The notes: generated by a model from the sequence alone, not told the origin. Counted from the stretch's first letter, positions 20,211 through 29,603 are shown. The stretch is 64,000 bases of DNA from an uncultured Albidovulum sp. (GCA_913064775.1 CAJYAD010000005.1:1-64000); one strand, 5' to 3'. Numbers and translations: made by a program.

Positions 20211-21290
20211 TCAGTCGTAGACATCACCCTTGTCGACACGTTTCGAAAATTCGGTCTCGCCCCCCGAGGCCAGAAGCTTCGCCTGCGCCACCCAATCGTC
20301 GCGGGAAACGCGGCCCTTGAAGCCTTCCAGATTCTCATCGACCCAGGCCACCTCTGCCGCAGTCCAGCCGGCAATCTGGTCGAAGTGGTAATACCCCATG
20401 GAATTCAGCACCTTCTCCAGCTTCGGCCCGACGCCCTTGATCTTCTTCAGATCATCGGCACGGCCATCGCGGGCGGTGCTTATCCCCGCGGGGCCGCTTC
20501 CTTCCACCGCCGGGGCGGCGGGCGCGTTAGGCTTGTCCTTGGCCTCGGCCTTGGCCTTGGGCACGGGCTTCGCATCGCCCTTGCCGTCGCGCCAGGGCGC
20601 ACGCAGGGGCTCTTCGGTGCCGTCGATGCGCTTCAGCGTATCGCCAAGCGCCACGGCGCGCGCAGCCGAAGCATTGTGCGGCGCGCGGCCCTCATTGCCT
20701 TCGGTCAGGCAGGCCGGCCCGCCCTTGGCCTCGGCGGCATAGCGGCCGTTCTGCGGCCCCGGCACCGGCACCTCGCCCGCCGCCATCTCGTCGATCAGCG
20801 CGGCGAAGCCCTCGGGCGTCAGATCCTCGTAGTAATCCTTGCCGATCTGGGTCATCGGCGCGTTGGTGCAGGCGCCCAGACATTCGACCTCTTCCCAGCT
20901 GAACTTGCCGTCGGCCGACAGATCATGCTGGTTCGCGGCGATCTTCTCGCGGCAGACGCGCATCAGGTCCTCGGCCCCGCTGATCATGCAGGTCGTGGTG
21001 CCGCAAATCTGGAAATGCGCAACCGCACCAACGGGTTGCAGCTGAAACATGAAGTAGAAGGTGGCGACCTCAAGGGCGCGGATATAGGCCATGTCCAGAA
21101 GATCCGCGACATGTTCGATCGCCGGGCGCGACAGCCAGCCTTCCTGTTCCTGCGCGCGCCACAGCAGCGGGATCACGGCGCTGGCCTGCCGCCCTTCGGG
21201 ATATTTCGAGATCTGCGCCGCGGCCCAGGCCTGATTGGCGGGGGTGAAGGCGAAACTCTCGGGCTGTTGGGGATGCAGGCGGCGTAGCAT
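20211..21290 (-). CDS. nuoE: NADH:quinone oxidoreductase subunit E with C-terminal helix-hairpin-helix extension
   Basis: Thioredoxin-like [2Fe-2S] subunit (cluster N1a). The 359-aa protein has the cluster ligands Cys96, Cys101, Cys137 and Cys141 ([10 protein letters not shown] and [11 protein letters not shown]) in the first 200 residues. A variable Lys/Ala/Pro-rich linker and a C-terminal domain of about 93 residues with [15 protein letters not shown] follow. Most NuoE proteins are 160-240 aa, so this is about 150 residues longer; a long NuoE is usual in Rhodobacter relatives. Start at ATG 21290, overlapping the upstream ORF stop as ATGA; the frame is open further upstream but without family similarity. 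Confidence 0.96.
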   Translation of the reverse strand: MLRRLHPQQPESFAFTPANQAWAAAQISKYPEGRQASAVIPLLWRAQEQEGWLSRPAIEHVADLLDMAYIRALEVATFYFMFQLQPVGAVAHFQICGTTTCMISGAEDLMRVCREKIAANQHDLSADGKFSWEEVECLGACTNAPMTQIGKDYYEDLTPEGFAALIDEMAAGEVPVPGPQNGRYAAEAKGGPACLTEGNEGRAPHNASAARAVALGDTLKRIDGTEEPLRAPWRDGKGDAKPVPKAKAEAKDKPNAPAAPAVEGSGPAGISTARDGRADDLKKIKGVGPKLEKVLNSMGYYHFDQIAGWTAAEVAWVDENLEGFKGRVSRDDWVAQAKLLASGGETEFSKRVDKGDVYD

Positions 21291-21664
21291 CAGAAGGCGG
21301 CTCCGGTCTGGACGATGGTGGCAAGGGCCAGAACAGCGACCAGCGCCGCACCGAACCCCGCGATCCAATGTTTCGAAGTGGGATGGCCCGCCCGCGCATA
21401 GATCAGCGCGTCGTGGAAGGCCATGTAGGCGAAGGTGGAGAAGGTCGCGGCGATGACCACGAAATCCCCATAGATCAGCGAAAAGAGGGCCAGCGCCGTG
21501 AAGGCGACATAGCGGTCCGCCATCACCTTGGGCAGCGCCTCGGGGCGATGCGTCGTCAGCGCCATGCCCCGCGCGGGATCGCGCAGGAAAACATAGGCCA
21601 GCCGCGCGGTCAGCGCCGTGCCGGCGCCCGTCAGCCCCAGGGATAGAAAGCCCAGATCGGTCAT
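21290..21664 (-). CDS. Multi-spanning membrane protein (nuo accessory ORF)
   Basis: A 124-aa hydrophobic protein with about four membrane segments ([74 protein letters not shown]). No family recognised. The ATG at 21664 overlaps the preceding stop as ATGA; a GTG two codons upstream is in frame. Its own stop overlaps the nuoE start. Translational coupling on both sides ties it to NuoE synthesis. Confidence 0.75.
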   Translation of the reverse strand: MTDLGFLSLGLTGAGTALTARLAYVFLRDPARGMALTTHRPEALPKVMADRYVAFTALALFSLIYGDFVVIAATFSTFAYMAFHDALIYARAGHPTSKHWIAGFGAALVAVLALATIVQTGAAF

Positions 21665-21927
21665 CGGCACCCCTCCAGCCGATAGGCGGGGCCGGCGATC
21701 TCGGTCACGCGGTGGGCGCGCTTCAGGGCGTCCAGCGTCATCGCGGCCTCGGCCCCGGTCAGGCCCGCGGATTTCAGCACCGCATGCTGATTGGCAGCAT
21801 TCAGCACGCAGCCCGCCCGCGTCATCGCCGCCGCCAGCGCCTGCTGCTGCGCAGCCCCCGGCCCGCCTTCGGCCAGGGCCGGACCGGCCCCAAGCGCAAG
21901 GGCCAGAAGGGCGGCGGCGCGTCTCAC
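21661..21927 (-). CDS. Small exported protein (nuo accessory ORF)
   Basis: An 88-aa protein with a signal peptide ([20 protein letters not shown], cut after ALA-19). The mature part has two cysteines ([10 protein letters not shown] and EGCR) and short helices. No family recognised. It starts with GTG, overlapping the nuoD stop as GTGA (21924-21927), and ends overlapping the next ORF. Confidence 0.72.
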   Translation of the reverse strand: MRRAAALLALALGAGPALAEGGPGAAQQQALAAAMTRAGCVLNAANQHAVLKSAGLTGAEAAMTLDALKRAHRVTEIAGPAYRLEGCR

Positions 21928-23138
21928 CGGTCGATCTCCCCGAACACCACGTCCAGAGAGCCGATGATCGCCGAGACGTCGGCCAGCAGATGCCCCTTGC
22001 AGATGTGATCGCAGGCCTGAAGATGCGGATAGCCCGGGGCGCGGATCTTGGCGCGGTAGGGCTTGTTGCTTCCGTCCGAGACCAGATAGACGCCGAATTC
22101 GCCCTTCGGTGCCTCGACCGCGGCGTAGACCTCGCCCGCGGGGACGTGGAAGCCCTCGGTGTAAAGCTTGAAGTGATGGATCAGGCTTTCCATCGAGCGC
22201 TTCATGTCGACGCGCTTGGGCGGGGTGATCTTGCCGCGCGCCAGCACATCGCCCTGCCCTTCGGGCGCGCGTAGCTTGGCGATCGCCTGATGGATGATAT
22301 TGGTCGCCTGGCGCATCTCCTCGACCCGCACGAGATAGCGGTCGTAGCAGTCGCCATTCTTGCCGATCGGCACCTGGAATTCGAATTCGTCATAGCATTC
22401 ATAGGGTTGCGCGCGACGCAGATCCCAGGCCATGCCCGCGCAACGCGCCATGACGCCGCTGAAGCCCCAGCGCTGCACCTCTTCCGGGGTGACCACGCCG
22501 ATGTCGACCATGCGCTGCTTGAAGATCCGGTTCTCGGTCAGCAGCGTCTCAAGATCGTCGAGGTAATCGGGAAATTTCTGCGCCCAGGTCTCGATATCGT
22601 CGAGCAGCGCCGGCGGCAGATCCTGATGCACGCCGCCGGGCCGGAAATAGGCCGAATGCAGCCGTGCCCCACAGGCGCGCTCATAGAAGATCATCAGCTT
22701 CTCGCGCTCCTCGAACCCCCACAGCGGCGGGGTGAGCGCGCCGATGTCCAGCGCCTGGGTGGTGACGTTCAGAAGATGGCTGAGGATCCGCCCGATTTCG
22801 GAATAGAGCACCCGGATCAGTTGGGCGCGGCGCGGCGCGTCGGTGCCGGTGAGCCGTTCGATCGCCAGGCACCAGGCATGTTCCTGATTCATCGGCGCCA
22901 CATAGTCGAGGCGGTCGAAATAGGGCAGGTTCTGCAGATAGGTGCGGCTTTCCATCAGCTTCTCGGTGCCGCGGTGCAGCAGGCCGATATGCGGGTCGGC
23001 ACGCTCGACGATCTCGCCGTCCAGTTCCAGCACCAGACGCAAAACGCCGTGCGCGGCAGGGTGTTGCGGGCCGAAGTTGATGTTGAAGTTGCGGATCTGC
23101 TGTTCGCCCGTCAAGGCATCGTCAAACTTGCCGTCCAT
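21924..23138 (-). CDS. nuoD: NADH:quinone oxidoreductase subunit D
   Basis: 49-kDa-type subunit forming the quinone site with NuoB. The 404-aa protein has the family hallmark [55 protein letters not shown] and the C-terminal [19 protein letters not shown]. The ATG at 23138 overlaps the preceding stop (ATGA); a GTG one codon upstream is in frame. Confidence 0.98.
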   Translation of the reverse strand: MDGKFDDALTGEQQIRNFNINFGPQHPAAHGVLRLVLELDGEIVERADPHIGLLHRGTEKLMESRTYLQNLPYFDRLDYVAPMNQEHAWCLAIERLTGTDAPRRAQLIRVLYSEIGRILSHLLNVTTQALDIGALTPPLWGFEEREKLMIFYERACGARLHSAYFRPGGVHQDLPPALLDDIETWAQKFPDYLDDLETLLTENRIFKQRMVDIGVVTPEEVQRWGFSGVMARCAGMAWDLRRAQPYECYDEFEFQVPIGKNGDCYDRYLVRVEEMRQATNIIHQAIAKLRAPEGQGDVLARGKITPPKRVDMKRSMESLIHHFKLYTEGFHVPAGEVYAAVEAPKGEFGVYLVSDGSNKPYRAKIRAPGYPHLQACDHICKGHLLADVSAIIGSLDVVFGEIDR

Positions 23139-23347
23139 CACCCGCGCCCTCCTTCACCCTTGTCCTTGAAGGCCATGACCCACAAAAGGATCAACGCCCC
23201 CAAGGGGATCACCGACACCAGCGCCACCCAGTCCGGCAGGCCGAAGCGCGGCAGCAGCCGCCAGAACGGCACGACCACCAGAACCGCATAGATCAGCATC
23301 CACAGCAGGCCGAAGCCCGCGAAACCGTGGGAATCGGACCACATCAT
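23138..23347 (-). CDS. Two-helix membrane protein (nuo accessory ORF)
   Basis: A 69-aa protein with two hydrophobic stretches ([18 protein letters not shown] and [20 protein letters not shown]) joined by LLPRFGLPD, with a charged tail [10 protein letters not shown]. Its start overlaps the nuoC stop and its stop overlaps the nuoD start, each as ATGA. Similar short two-helix proteins between nuoC and nuoD occur in related genera (from memory). Function unknown. Confidence 0.75.
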   Translation of the reverse strand: MMWSDSHGFAGFGLLWMLIYAVLVVVPFWRLLPRFGLPDWVALVSVIPLGALILLWVMAFKDKGEGGRG

Positions 23348-23952
23348 TTCGCCGCCTCCTTCTCGTCGCCGGGAAGGATATATTGCGCCCCCTCCCAGGG
23401 GCTCATGAAGTCGAACTGGCGGTATTCCTGCACCAGCGAGACGGGCTCATAGACCACCCGCTTCTCAGCCTCGTCATAGCGGACCTCGACATAGCCGGTG
23501 GTGGGGAAATCCTTGCGCAGCGGATGGCCGCGAAAGCCGTAATCGGTGAGGATACGGCGCAGGTCGGGATGATCCGAGAACAGGATGCCGAACATGTCGA
23601 ACACTTCGCGCTCATACCAGCCGGCAGAGGGATGGACCGAGGTGACCGAGGGCACCATCTCGTCCTCGCGCACCGCCAGCTTCACCCGGATGCGGTGGTT
23701 CTGGTGCATCGACAGCAGGTGATAGACCACATCGAAACGCGCCGGGCGCTCGGGGTGGTCGACCGCGGTGATGTCGATCAGCAGGGTAAAGCGGCAGTTC
23801 GGATCGCTGCGCAGGAAGTCGATGAACGCGGGGATCGCCGCCAGCGTCACCTCGACCGTCAGCTCGTTGAAGGCAACCGTCGCCTCCACCACCGCTTCGG
23901 GCCGCTTGTGGCGGATATGTTCGGCCAGTTCGCTCAGCGCCACGTCGGACAT
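23344..23952 (-). CDS. nuoC: NADH:quinone oxidoreductase subunit C
   Basis: 30-kDa-type peripheral subunit, separate from NuoD here (fused in E. coli). The 202-aa protein has the family motif [20 protein letters not shown] followed by [20 protein letters not shown]. Start ATG 23952 with GAGGAGACCCCC upstream; a longer open frame to 24129 is a shadow of nuoB. 10 bases downstream of the nuoB stop. Confidence 0.98.
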   Translation of the reverse strand: MSDVALSELAEHIRHKRPEAVVEATVAFNELTVEVTLAAIPAFIDFLRSDPNCRFTLLIDITAVDHPERPARFDVVYHLLSMHQNHRIRVKLAVREDEMVPSVTSVHPSAGWYEREVFDMFGILFSDHPDLRRILTDYGFRGHPLRKDFPTTGYVEVRYDEAEKRVVYEPVSLVQEYRQFDFMSPWEGAQYILPGDEKEAAK

Positions 23953-23962
23953 GGGGGTCTCC

Positions 23963-24490
23963 TCAGCGGGTAATGGTGCCGGTGCGGCGGATCTTGCGCT
24001 GCAGTTGCAGCATTCCGTAAAGCAGCGCCTCGGCGGTGGGCGGGCAGCCGGGGACGTAGATGTCGACCGGCACGACCCGGTCGCAGCCACGCACCACCGA
24101 ATAGCTGTAGTGGTAATAGCCGCCGCCATTGGCGCAGGACCCCATCGAGATCACATAGCGCGGCTCGGGCATCTGGTCGTAGACCTTGCGCAGCGCCGGG
24201 GCCATCTTGTTGGTCAGCGTGCCCGCGACGATCATCAGATCCGACTGCCGGGGCGAGGCGCGCGGCGCCATGCCGAAGCGTTCCACATCATAGCGCGGCA
24301 TCGAGGCCTGGATCATCTCGACCGCGCAGCAGGCCAGACCGAAGGTCATCCAGTGCAGGCTGCCGGTGCGCGCCCAGTTGATCACGTCCTCGGTCGAGGT
24401 CAGCAGGAAGCCCTTGTCCTGCAATTCGCGGTTCAGCGCCTGGGTGGCGACCTCGGGGTCGCCGCCGGCGGTGTTGGCTCCGGTCATCAT
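23963..24490 (-). CDS. nuoB: NADH:quinone oxidoreductase subunit B
   Basis: Carries cluster N2, the last cluster before quinone. The 175-aa protein has Cys54-Cys55 (GLACCAVEM), the third cysteine in MGSCANGGG and the fourth in [15 protein letters not shown]. Start chosen at ATG 24490, which overlaps the nuoA TGA as ATGA; ATGs at 24487 and 24496 are also in frame. Confidence 0.97.
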   Translation of the reverse strand: MMTGANTAGGDPEVATQALNRELQDKGFLLTSTEDVINWARTGSLHWMTFGLACCAVEMIQASMPRYDVERFGMAPRASPRQSDLMIVAGTLTNKMAPALRKVYDQMPEPRYVISMGSCANGGGYYHYSYSVVRGCDRVVPVDIYVPGCPPTAEALLYGMLQLQRKIRRTGTITR

Positions 24491-24852
24491 TCCCATTCCA
24501 GCGCCCCCTTCTTCCATTCATAGACGAAGCCGATGGTCAGCACGCCGAGGAAAATCATCATCGCCCAGAAGCCGACCATGCTGAGCTGTCCGAAGGCCAC
24601 CGCCCAGGGGAACAGGAAGGCCACCTCGAGGTCGAAGATGATGAACAGGATCGAGACCAGATAGAAGCGCACGTCGAACTTCATCCGCGCGTCATCGAAG
24701 GCGTTGAAGCCGCACTCATAGGCCGAGACCTTCTCGGGGTCGGGGTTGCGCACCGCCAGCACCACCGCGGCCAGCACCAGGATCAACCCCAGCACGATCG
24801 CCATGGCAAGGAAGATCAGGATCGGAAGATACTCTCGCAGCAGATGCTCCAC
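24487..24852 (-). CDS. nuoA: NADH:quinone oxidoreductase subunit A
   Basis: Small membrane subunit (121 aa, three helices) at the quinone-chamber junction and first gene of the operon. [40 protein letters not shown] and [18 protein letters not shown] are diagnostic. The start is GTG (24850-24852); the family alignment begins exactly at [10 protein letters not shown], and no ATG fits better. The candidate promoter lies about 65-95 bases upstream. Confidence 0.96.
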   Translation of the reverse strand: MEHLLREYLPILIFLAMAIVLGLILVLAAVVLAVRNPDPEKVSAYECGFNAFDDARMKFDVRFYLVSILFIIFDLEVAFLFPWAVAFGQLSMVGFWAMMIFLGVLTIGFVYEWKKGALEWE

Positions 24853-24917
24853 GGGCGCCTCGCTCTGGTTCTGGCGGCTCCGCCGGCGGAGTTCCGCCAA
24901 TTGTTCCGGCTGCGCCC

Positions 24918-24946
24918 CATTTACTCCCCCGCCCGGGCAGGGTCAA
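24918..24946 (-). promoter_or_regulatory. Candidate promoter of the nuo operon
   Basis: On the minus strand TTGACC (24941-24946), 17-base spacer, TAAATG (24918-24923). It is the only well-spaced pair seen between the enoyl-CoA hydratase stop and nuoA. The -35 lies inside an inverted repeat (24940-24959), preceded by a long C tract on the plus strand. Confidence 0.45.
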
Positions 24947-24959
24947 CCAAAGGTGACCC
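24940..24959. promoter_or_regulatory. Inverted repeat over the nuo -35 box
   Basis: GGGTCA-N8-TGACCC with perfect 6-base arms (24940-24945 and 24954-24959), overlapping the candidate -35. Shape and location suit a dimeric regulator operator. No regulator identified. Confidence 0.3.
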
Positions 24960-25101
24960 CCCGCCCCCCCCCTTCCTGCAAGGGTTTTCAGGGCGCAATT
25001 GCATTCGCTTTCATGAATTTAAGAAAAAATGCTGCGCCGCAGCTATTTCCGGTGCGGTGACGGCCTCGGGCGCGACTCAGGGCCGGGTCGGGATCAGAGA
25101 C

Positions 25102-25884
25102 TCAGCCGACCCAGGGCGGGGCTTGGCGCGCGAAGAAGGCGCCGATGCCGTCGCGGGCCTCGGCGCTTTCCCAGCGGGTGACGAGGGCGCGGATCGTGTC
25201 CTCGATCACGGCATCGGTGATCGGGGGGCCGAGACGACGCAGAAGCGCCTTCGCCTCGGCCACGGCGCCGGGCGCGCAGGACAGGTAGGGCGCCACCTCG
25301 GCCTCGACGGCCTCCTCCAGCGCCTCGGGCGTCACGGCGCGCGCCAGAAGCCCCAGCGAGACCGCCTCTTCCGCGTCGAAGCGGCGGCCCGACATGAACA
25401 CTCGCCGCGCCAGCGCCTCGCCCATGCGCGCGGCCACATAGGGGCCGATGGTGGCCGGGATCAGGCCCAGCCGCGTCTCGGTCAGCCCGAACTTGGCGCC
25501 CTGGGCGCCGATCGCCACGTCGCAGACCGCCATCATGCCGATGCCGCCACCAAAGGCCTGGCCCTGCACCCGCCCGATCAGCGGCTTGGGCATCTCGTTC
25601 AGCGCCTTCAGCATCCAGGCCAACTTGCCCGCCTCACGGCCGCGGGTCTCGGGGTCGGCTTCCATCTGCTCCTTCATCCAGCCCAGATCGCCGCCGGCGC
25701 AAAAGCTGTCGCCCGCCCCAGTCAGGACAACGACACGCACCGCCGGATCGGCGCCCAACTGCGCCGCCGCCTCGGTCAGTTCCGCGATCATCCGCGCCGA
25801 TAGCGAATTGTGCTTCTCGGGCCGGTTCAGCGTCAGCAGCGCGACGCCGCGCGCATCGGTCGTGATGGTGACGGTCTCGAACAT
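25102..25884 (-). CDS. Enoyl-CoA hydratase/isomerase family protein, probably methylglutaconyl-CoA hydratase
   Basis: Crotonase-fold enzyme (260 aa) that by context hydrates 3-methylglutaconyl-CoA to HMG-CoA in leucine breakdown. Oxyanion-hole segments are SFCAGGDLGWMKEQ and GRVQGQAFGGGIGMMAVCD; LTETRLGLIPATIGPYVA follows. Start ATG 25884 has AGGAGGGG upstream; the longer open frame lacks similarity. It is downstream of HMG-CoA lyase but separated by the 25949-26118 repeat, so it may be partly uncoupled. A generic crotonase role cannot be excluded. Confidence 0.82.
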   Translation of the reverse strand: MFETVTITTDARGVALLTLNRPEKHNSLSARMIAELTEAAAQLGADPAVRVVVLTGAGDSFCAGGDLGWMKEQMEADPETRGREAGKLAWMLKALNEMPKPLIGRVQGQAFGGGIGMMAVCDVAIGAQGAKFGLTETRLGLIPATIGPYVAARMGEALARRVFMSGRRFDAEEAVSLGLLARAVTPEALEEAVEAEVAPYLSCAPGAVAEAKALLRRLGPPITDAVIEDTIRALVTRWESAEARDGIGAFFARQAPPWVG

Positions 25885-25948
25885 CTCAGCCCCTCCTGGT
25901 CCTCTTTGTCTAGCCCTGGATTGGGCGCATGATGCGGGGCTAGGCGCC

Positions 25949-26136
25949 GGGGGTTTCACACGCCGTCACCATCGTCGCTCGAAGTTGCCAATGGCAGCGC
26001 CACTGGTTCGAGCACCATTGGCGACGGCGCTCAGATGGCGACCCCCGTGGGATACTTATGCCAGAAAGAAAGCAAAGAGCCCTCCTTGTGTTCTTTCTGG
26101 CAAAAATATCCCGGGGGTGCAGGGGGCAGCGCCCCC
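25949..26136. repeat. Dispersed intergenic repeat, copy B (long form)
   Basis: About 170 bp (25949-26118) are homologous to 39140-39310, with the shared blocks TTGCCAATGGC, GAGCACCATTGGCGACGGCG and CTCAGATGGCGACCCC. Inside, arms at 26049-26070 and 26091-26112 (22 bases, two mismatches, core CCAGAAAGAA/TTCTTTCTGG) form a long hairpin. A GGGGGC-AGC-GCCCCC hairpin follows at 26122-26136. No ORF with features. Confidence 0.8.
26049..26112 (-). terminator. Long hairpin between HMG-CoA lyase and enoyl-CoA hydratase
   Basis: 22-base arms starting GGGATA and ending TATCCC enclose a 20-base loop. Position after the HMG-CoA lyase stop fits a terminator or mRNA 3'-end stabiliser. There is no clean T run, so intrinsic termination is uncertain. 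Confidence 0.45.
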
Positions 26137-26143
26137 GCCCTGC

Positions 26144-26998
26144 CTATCCCGCCCGCATCGCGCGCGCCATCTCGGCCCCGCGCGCGATCACCTCGCGGTC
26201 CAATCCGGTCGCATAGCCCAACTCCTGCAGCCGCGCCGCCACCGCCTCGGTCGCGACATTGCCCGCCGCCCCCGGCGCGTAGGGACAACCGCCCAAGCCC
26301 CCCACCGCCGCGTCGAAGACCCGCAGACCCAGCTCCAGCGAGGCCTCGATATTGGCCAGCGCCCGGCCCGCCGTGTCGTGGTAATGCCCCGCCAGCCGCG
26401 CCGCGGGCACCTCCTGCAGCACCGCCCGCAGCATCGCCGAGACCGTCTCGGGGCGGGCCTGGCCGATGGTGTCGCCAAGGCTGATCTCATAGCAGCCCAG
26501 ATCGCGCAGCCGCGCCGCCACCCGCGCCACTGAGGCCGGATCCGTCGGCCCGTCATAGGGGCAATCGGTCACGCAAGAGATATAGCCCCGCACCGGGATC
26601 CCGTCGGCCTTCGCCGCCGCACAGACCGGCGCGAACCGCGCAAGGCTTTCCTCGATCGAACAGTTCAGATTGGCCTTCGAGAACCCTTCCGAGGCCGAAC
26701 CGAAGATCGCCACCTCATCGGCGCGGGCCGCCCGTGCACCCTCATAGCCGCGCATGTTGGGCGTGAGCGCGGCGTAGGAGACGCCGGGCGCCCGGGTGAT
26801 GCCGGCCAGCACCTCGGCGCTGTCGGCCATCTGGGGCACCCATTTCGGGCTGACGAAACTGGCGATCTCGATGCGCCGGAAACCGGCCTGCGACAGCAGA
26901 TCGACCAGCGCGATCTTGTCCGCCGTCGGGATCTGGCGCTTTTCGTTCTGCAACCCGTCGCGCGGGCCGACCTCGAAGACTTCCACGAATTCAGGCAT
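26144..26998 (-). CDS. Hydroxymethylglutaryl-CoA lyase
   Basis: Cleaves HMG-CoA to acetyl-CoA and acetoacetate, the last step of leucine catabolism. The 284-aa TIM-barrel protein has GPRDGLQNEK (11-20) with the metal/substrate residues, FVSPKWVPQMAD, ISCVTDCPYDGP, HYHDTAGRALAN and the catalytic-cysteine motif GGLGGCPYAPGAAGN. ATG 26998 overlaps the end of the GST gene by 8 bases. Equivalent to liuE of other bacteria. Confidence 0.95.
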   Translation of the reverse strand: MPEFVEVFEVGPRDGLQNEKRQIPTADKIALVDLLSQAGFRRIEIASFVSPKWVPQMADSAEVLAGITRAPGVSYAALTPNMRGYEGARAARADEVAIFGSASEGFSKANLNCSIEESLARFAPVCAAAKADGIPVRGYISCVTDCPYDGPTDPASVARVAARLRDLGCYEISLGDTIGQARPETVSAMLRAVLQEVPAARLAGHYHDTAGRALANIEASLELGLRVFDAAVGGLGGCPYAPGAAGNVATEAVAARLQELGYATGLDREVIARGAEMARAMRAG

Positions 26999-27644
26999 CA
27001 GGCACCTCGTAGACTGCGCGGGTGTAGATCTCGGGCACGCCGTCGCGGGACGTGGCGCGGATATGCGCCGGCCGCGCCACCAGCCGGTCAAGCCCAGCCG
27101 CGACCGCCGGAAGCGCATCAAAGGACACAAAGCGCCGCGCCAGCGCCGCGCCGTAGCCCATCGTCACATCAACCGCCGAAAAGCCCGAGGCCAGCAGATA
27201 CTCCTGCCCCGCCAGCACCGCCTCGGCCGCGCCAAGCGCGTTTTCCAGCCGCCTGGCCTCCAGCCGCATCACCGTCGGGCTGCGCATCCAATCTTCGCGC
27301 AGCACGATATGCTGCTGGGTCAGCGCCGCCAGATGCTGGCCGAGGGTTTCGGAATAGTGCAGCCATTCCAGCCATGCGGCCCGTCCCGCAGCCCCCGGAA
27401 GCGGCGCCAGTTGCCCGCGCGTCTCGCACAGATATTCGACGATCGCGCCGCTCTCGAACAGCACCCGCCCGTCGATTTCCAGCGCCGGAACCCGCCCGGC
27501 GGGCGAAAGCTTCAGGTAATCGGCATGGCGCAGCGACTTGTCGAAGAAGCTGTGGGCGGTGATCTCATAGTTTTCGCCCAACTCCTCCAGCAGCCACAGC
27601 ACGCGAAAGGACCGCGCCTGCGCCACATGGTGCAGCCGGATCAT
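26991..27644 (-). CDS. Glutathione S-transferase family protein
   Basis: A 217-aa protein with an N-terminal thioredoxin-fold domain (RLHHVAQARSFRVLWLLEEL, candidate catalytic Ser12, then SPAGRVPALEIDGRVLFESG) and an all-helical C-terminal domain. Overlaps mccA by 4 bases and HMG-CoA lyase by 8 bases, so it belongs to the leucine operon. Its contribution is unknown; a role in acyl-CoA or maleyl-type isomerisation would be guesswork. Confidence 0.88.
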   Translation of the reverse strand: MIRLHHVAQARSFRVLWLLEELGENYEITAHSFFDKSLRHADYLKLSPAGRVPALEIDGRVLFESGAIVEYLCETRGQLAPLPGAAGRAAWLEWLHYSETLGQHLAALTQQHIVLREDWMRSPTVMRLEARRLENALGAAEAVLAGQEYLLASGFSAVDVTMGYGAALARRFVSFDALPAVAAGLDRLVARPAHIRATSRDGVPEIYTRAVYEVPDA

Positions 27645-29581
27645 TCCTCTGCCTCAAGCCGCACCAGCGCGGCGCCGGCCTCGACCTGGGCGCCGGCCAC
27701 GGCCAGCACCTCGGCCACCACGCCGTCGCGGCCGGCTGTCAGCGTATGCTCCATCTTCATCGCCTCCAGCACCGCCAGCCGGTCGCCCTGCGCCACCGCT
27801 TGGCCGGCCGTCACGAAGACCGCCTTCACCAGCCCCGGCATCGGCGAGAGCGTGATATCGCCCCCTGCCCCCGCCTGCGTGCCGCGCGCCAGCGGATCAA
27901 CCGGCGCGAAGCTGGCCGTGGCACCGGCGGCAAAGACATGGATCTGCCCGCCGGCCTCGACCAGCGCGGGCGCCTTGGCGCCGTCCAGCCACCAGCCTCC
28001 GCCACGCCGCTCGGCCACCACCTCGGCGCCGTCGAGCACGATCCGCGCGGCATCCGGCCCGGTCACCGACAGGAAGGCCGTGATCTCGTCCTCGCCCCGG
28101 CGCAGAAGGATCCGCCGCGGCAAGGGCGCCCAAAGGGTGAACCCCGCCAGCGGCCCCGCCGCCGCCCAAAGCCCCGCCGCCGCCAGCACCGCCGCGGCCT
28201 GCGTGGCTACGCCCATGTCAGGCTCGGCAATCAGATCCTGCAGATCGCGCTCAATCAGCCCGGTGTCGACATCGCCCGCGGCAAAGCCCGCATGCCGCGT
28301 CAGCGCGCCGAGAAAGGCGAGGTTGGTCACCGAGCCCGCCACCCGGGTCTCGGCCAGCGCGCGGGTCATCTGCTGAAGTGCTGCGCCACGGTTCGGGCCA
28401 TGGGTGACGATCTTGGCGATCATCGGATCGTACCACGGGCTGATCGTGTCACCCGCGCGCACGCCCGTGTCCGCCCGGCAATTCGGGGCAAATTCCAGAT
28501 GGCTGAGCGTGCCGGTGGCGGGCAGGAAGCCCGCGGGCACGTCCTCGGCATAAAGCCGGGCCTCGAACGCGTGTCCGGTGATCGACAGGTCCTCCTGCCG
28601 GGCGGGCAAGGCCTCTCCGGAGGCCACGCGCAGCTGCCATTCGACCAGATCGACGCCGGTGATCGCCTCGGTCACCGGATGCTCCACCTGCAGGCGGGTG
28701 TTCATCTCCATGAACCAGAAACGGTCGGCGCGCAGGCCCTCGGAAGCGTCGACGATGAATTCGATCGTGCCGGCGCCGGAATAGCCGATCGCCTCGGCCG
28801 CGCGCACGGCGGCGGCGCCCATGGCGGCGCGCATCTCCTCGGTCATGCCGGGCGCGGGGGCTTCCTCGATCACCTTCTGATGGCGGCGCTGCAATGAACA
28901 ATCGCGCTCGAACAGATGCACCGCGTCGGTGCCGTCGCCGAACACCTGCACCTCGATATGGCGTGGTTTTTCCACGAATTTCTCGATCAACACGGCCTCA
29001 TTGCCAAAGGCGGTGCGGGCCTCGCCGCACGCGCTTTCCAGCGCGTCCGCGAAGTCCTTCGGCGCGAGGACCTTGCGCATCCCCTTGCCGCCGCCGCCAG
29101 CCACCGCCTTGATCAGCACCGGGTAGCCGACCTTTGCCGCCTCGGCCGCCAGATGGGCGGGGTCCTGATCAGCGCCGTGATAGCCGGGCACGACCGGCAC
29201 GCCCGCCTTTTCCATCAACACCTTGGCTGCGTCCTTCAGCCCCATCGCCCGGATCGCCCGCGCCGAGGGGCCGATGAAGGCAAGGCCCGCGGCCTCGACC
29301 GCCTCGACGAAATCGGGGTTCTCGGAGAGAAAGCCATAGCCCGGATGGATGCCCTGCGCGCCGGTGGCCTGTGCCGCAGCGATGATCGCCGCGCCGCGCA
29401 GATAGCTGTCGGCGGGCGCCGGGCCGCCGATATGCACCGCCTCGTCGGCCATCGCCACATGGCGGGCGTCGGCGTCGGCGTCGGAATAGACGGCAACCGT
29501 CGCCACGCCCAGACGGCGCGCGGTGTCGATCACCCGGCAGGCGATCTCGCCGCGGTTGGCGATCAGGATCTTGTGGAACAT
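27641..29581 (-). CDS. Methylcrotonyl-CoA carboxylase alpha (biotin) subunit
   Basis: Carboxylates biotin for conversion of 3-methylcrotonyl-CoA to 3-methylglutaconyl-CoA. The 646-aa protein has a biotin-carboxylase N-domain (FHKILIANRGEIACRVI), an ATP-grasp domain (GGGGKGMRKV, EMNTRLQVEHPVTE) and a C-terminal biotinyl domain with EAMKMEHTL, where Lys609 is the attachment site. Start ATG 29581 has GGGAGGAA upstream; the frame is open further but over a repeat. BirA encoded at 5615-6382 is a plausible modifier. Equivalent to liuD/mccA. Confidence 0.94.
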   Translation of the reverse strand: MFHKILIANRGEIACRVIDTARRLGVATVAVYSDADADARHVAMADEAVHIGGPAPADSYLRGAAIIAAAQATGAQGIHPGYGFLSENPDFVEAVEAAGLAFIGPSARAIRAMGLKDAAKVLMEKAGVPVVPGYHGADQDPAHLAAEAAKVGYPVLIKAVAGGGGKGMRKVLAPKDFADALESACGEARTAFGNEAVLIEKFVEKPRHIEVQVFGDGTDAVHLFERDCSLQRRHQKVIEEAPAPGMTEEMRAAMGAAAVRAAEAIGYSGAGTIEFIVDASEGLRADRFWFMEMNTRLQVEHPVTEAITGVDLVEWQLRVASGEALPARQEDLSITGHAFEARLYAEDVPAGFLPATGTLSHLEFAPNCRADTGVRAGDTISPWYDPMIAKIVTHGPNRGAALQQMTRALAETRVAGSVTNLAFLGALTRHAGFAAGDVDTGLIERDLQDLIAEPDMGVATQAAAVLAAAGLWAAAGPLAGFTLWAPLPRRILLRRGEDEITAFLSVTGPDAARIVLDGAEVVAERRGGGWWLDGAKAPALVEAGGQIHVFAAGATASFAPVDPLARGTQAGAGGDITLSPMPGLVKAVFVTAGQAVAQGDRLAVLEAMKMEHTLTAGRDGVVAEVLAVAGAQVEAGAALVRLEAEE

Positions 29582-29603
29582 GCGTTCCTCCCGTTTCCAA
29601 AAG

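Noticed and set aside
20211-21368. Longer 385-aa start for nuoE
   Set aside because: The first 26 residues are Arg/Cys/Gly-rich and overlap the upstream membrane ORF; the ATGA overlap at 21290 gives a family-like N-terminus.
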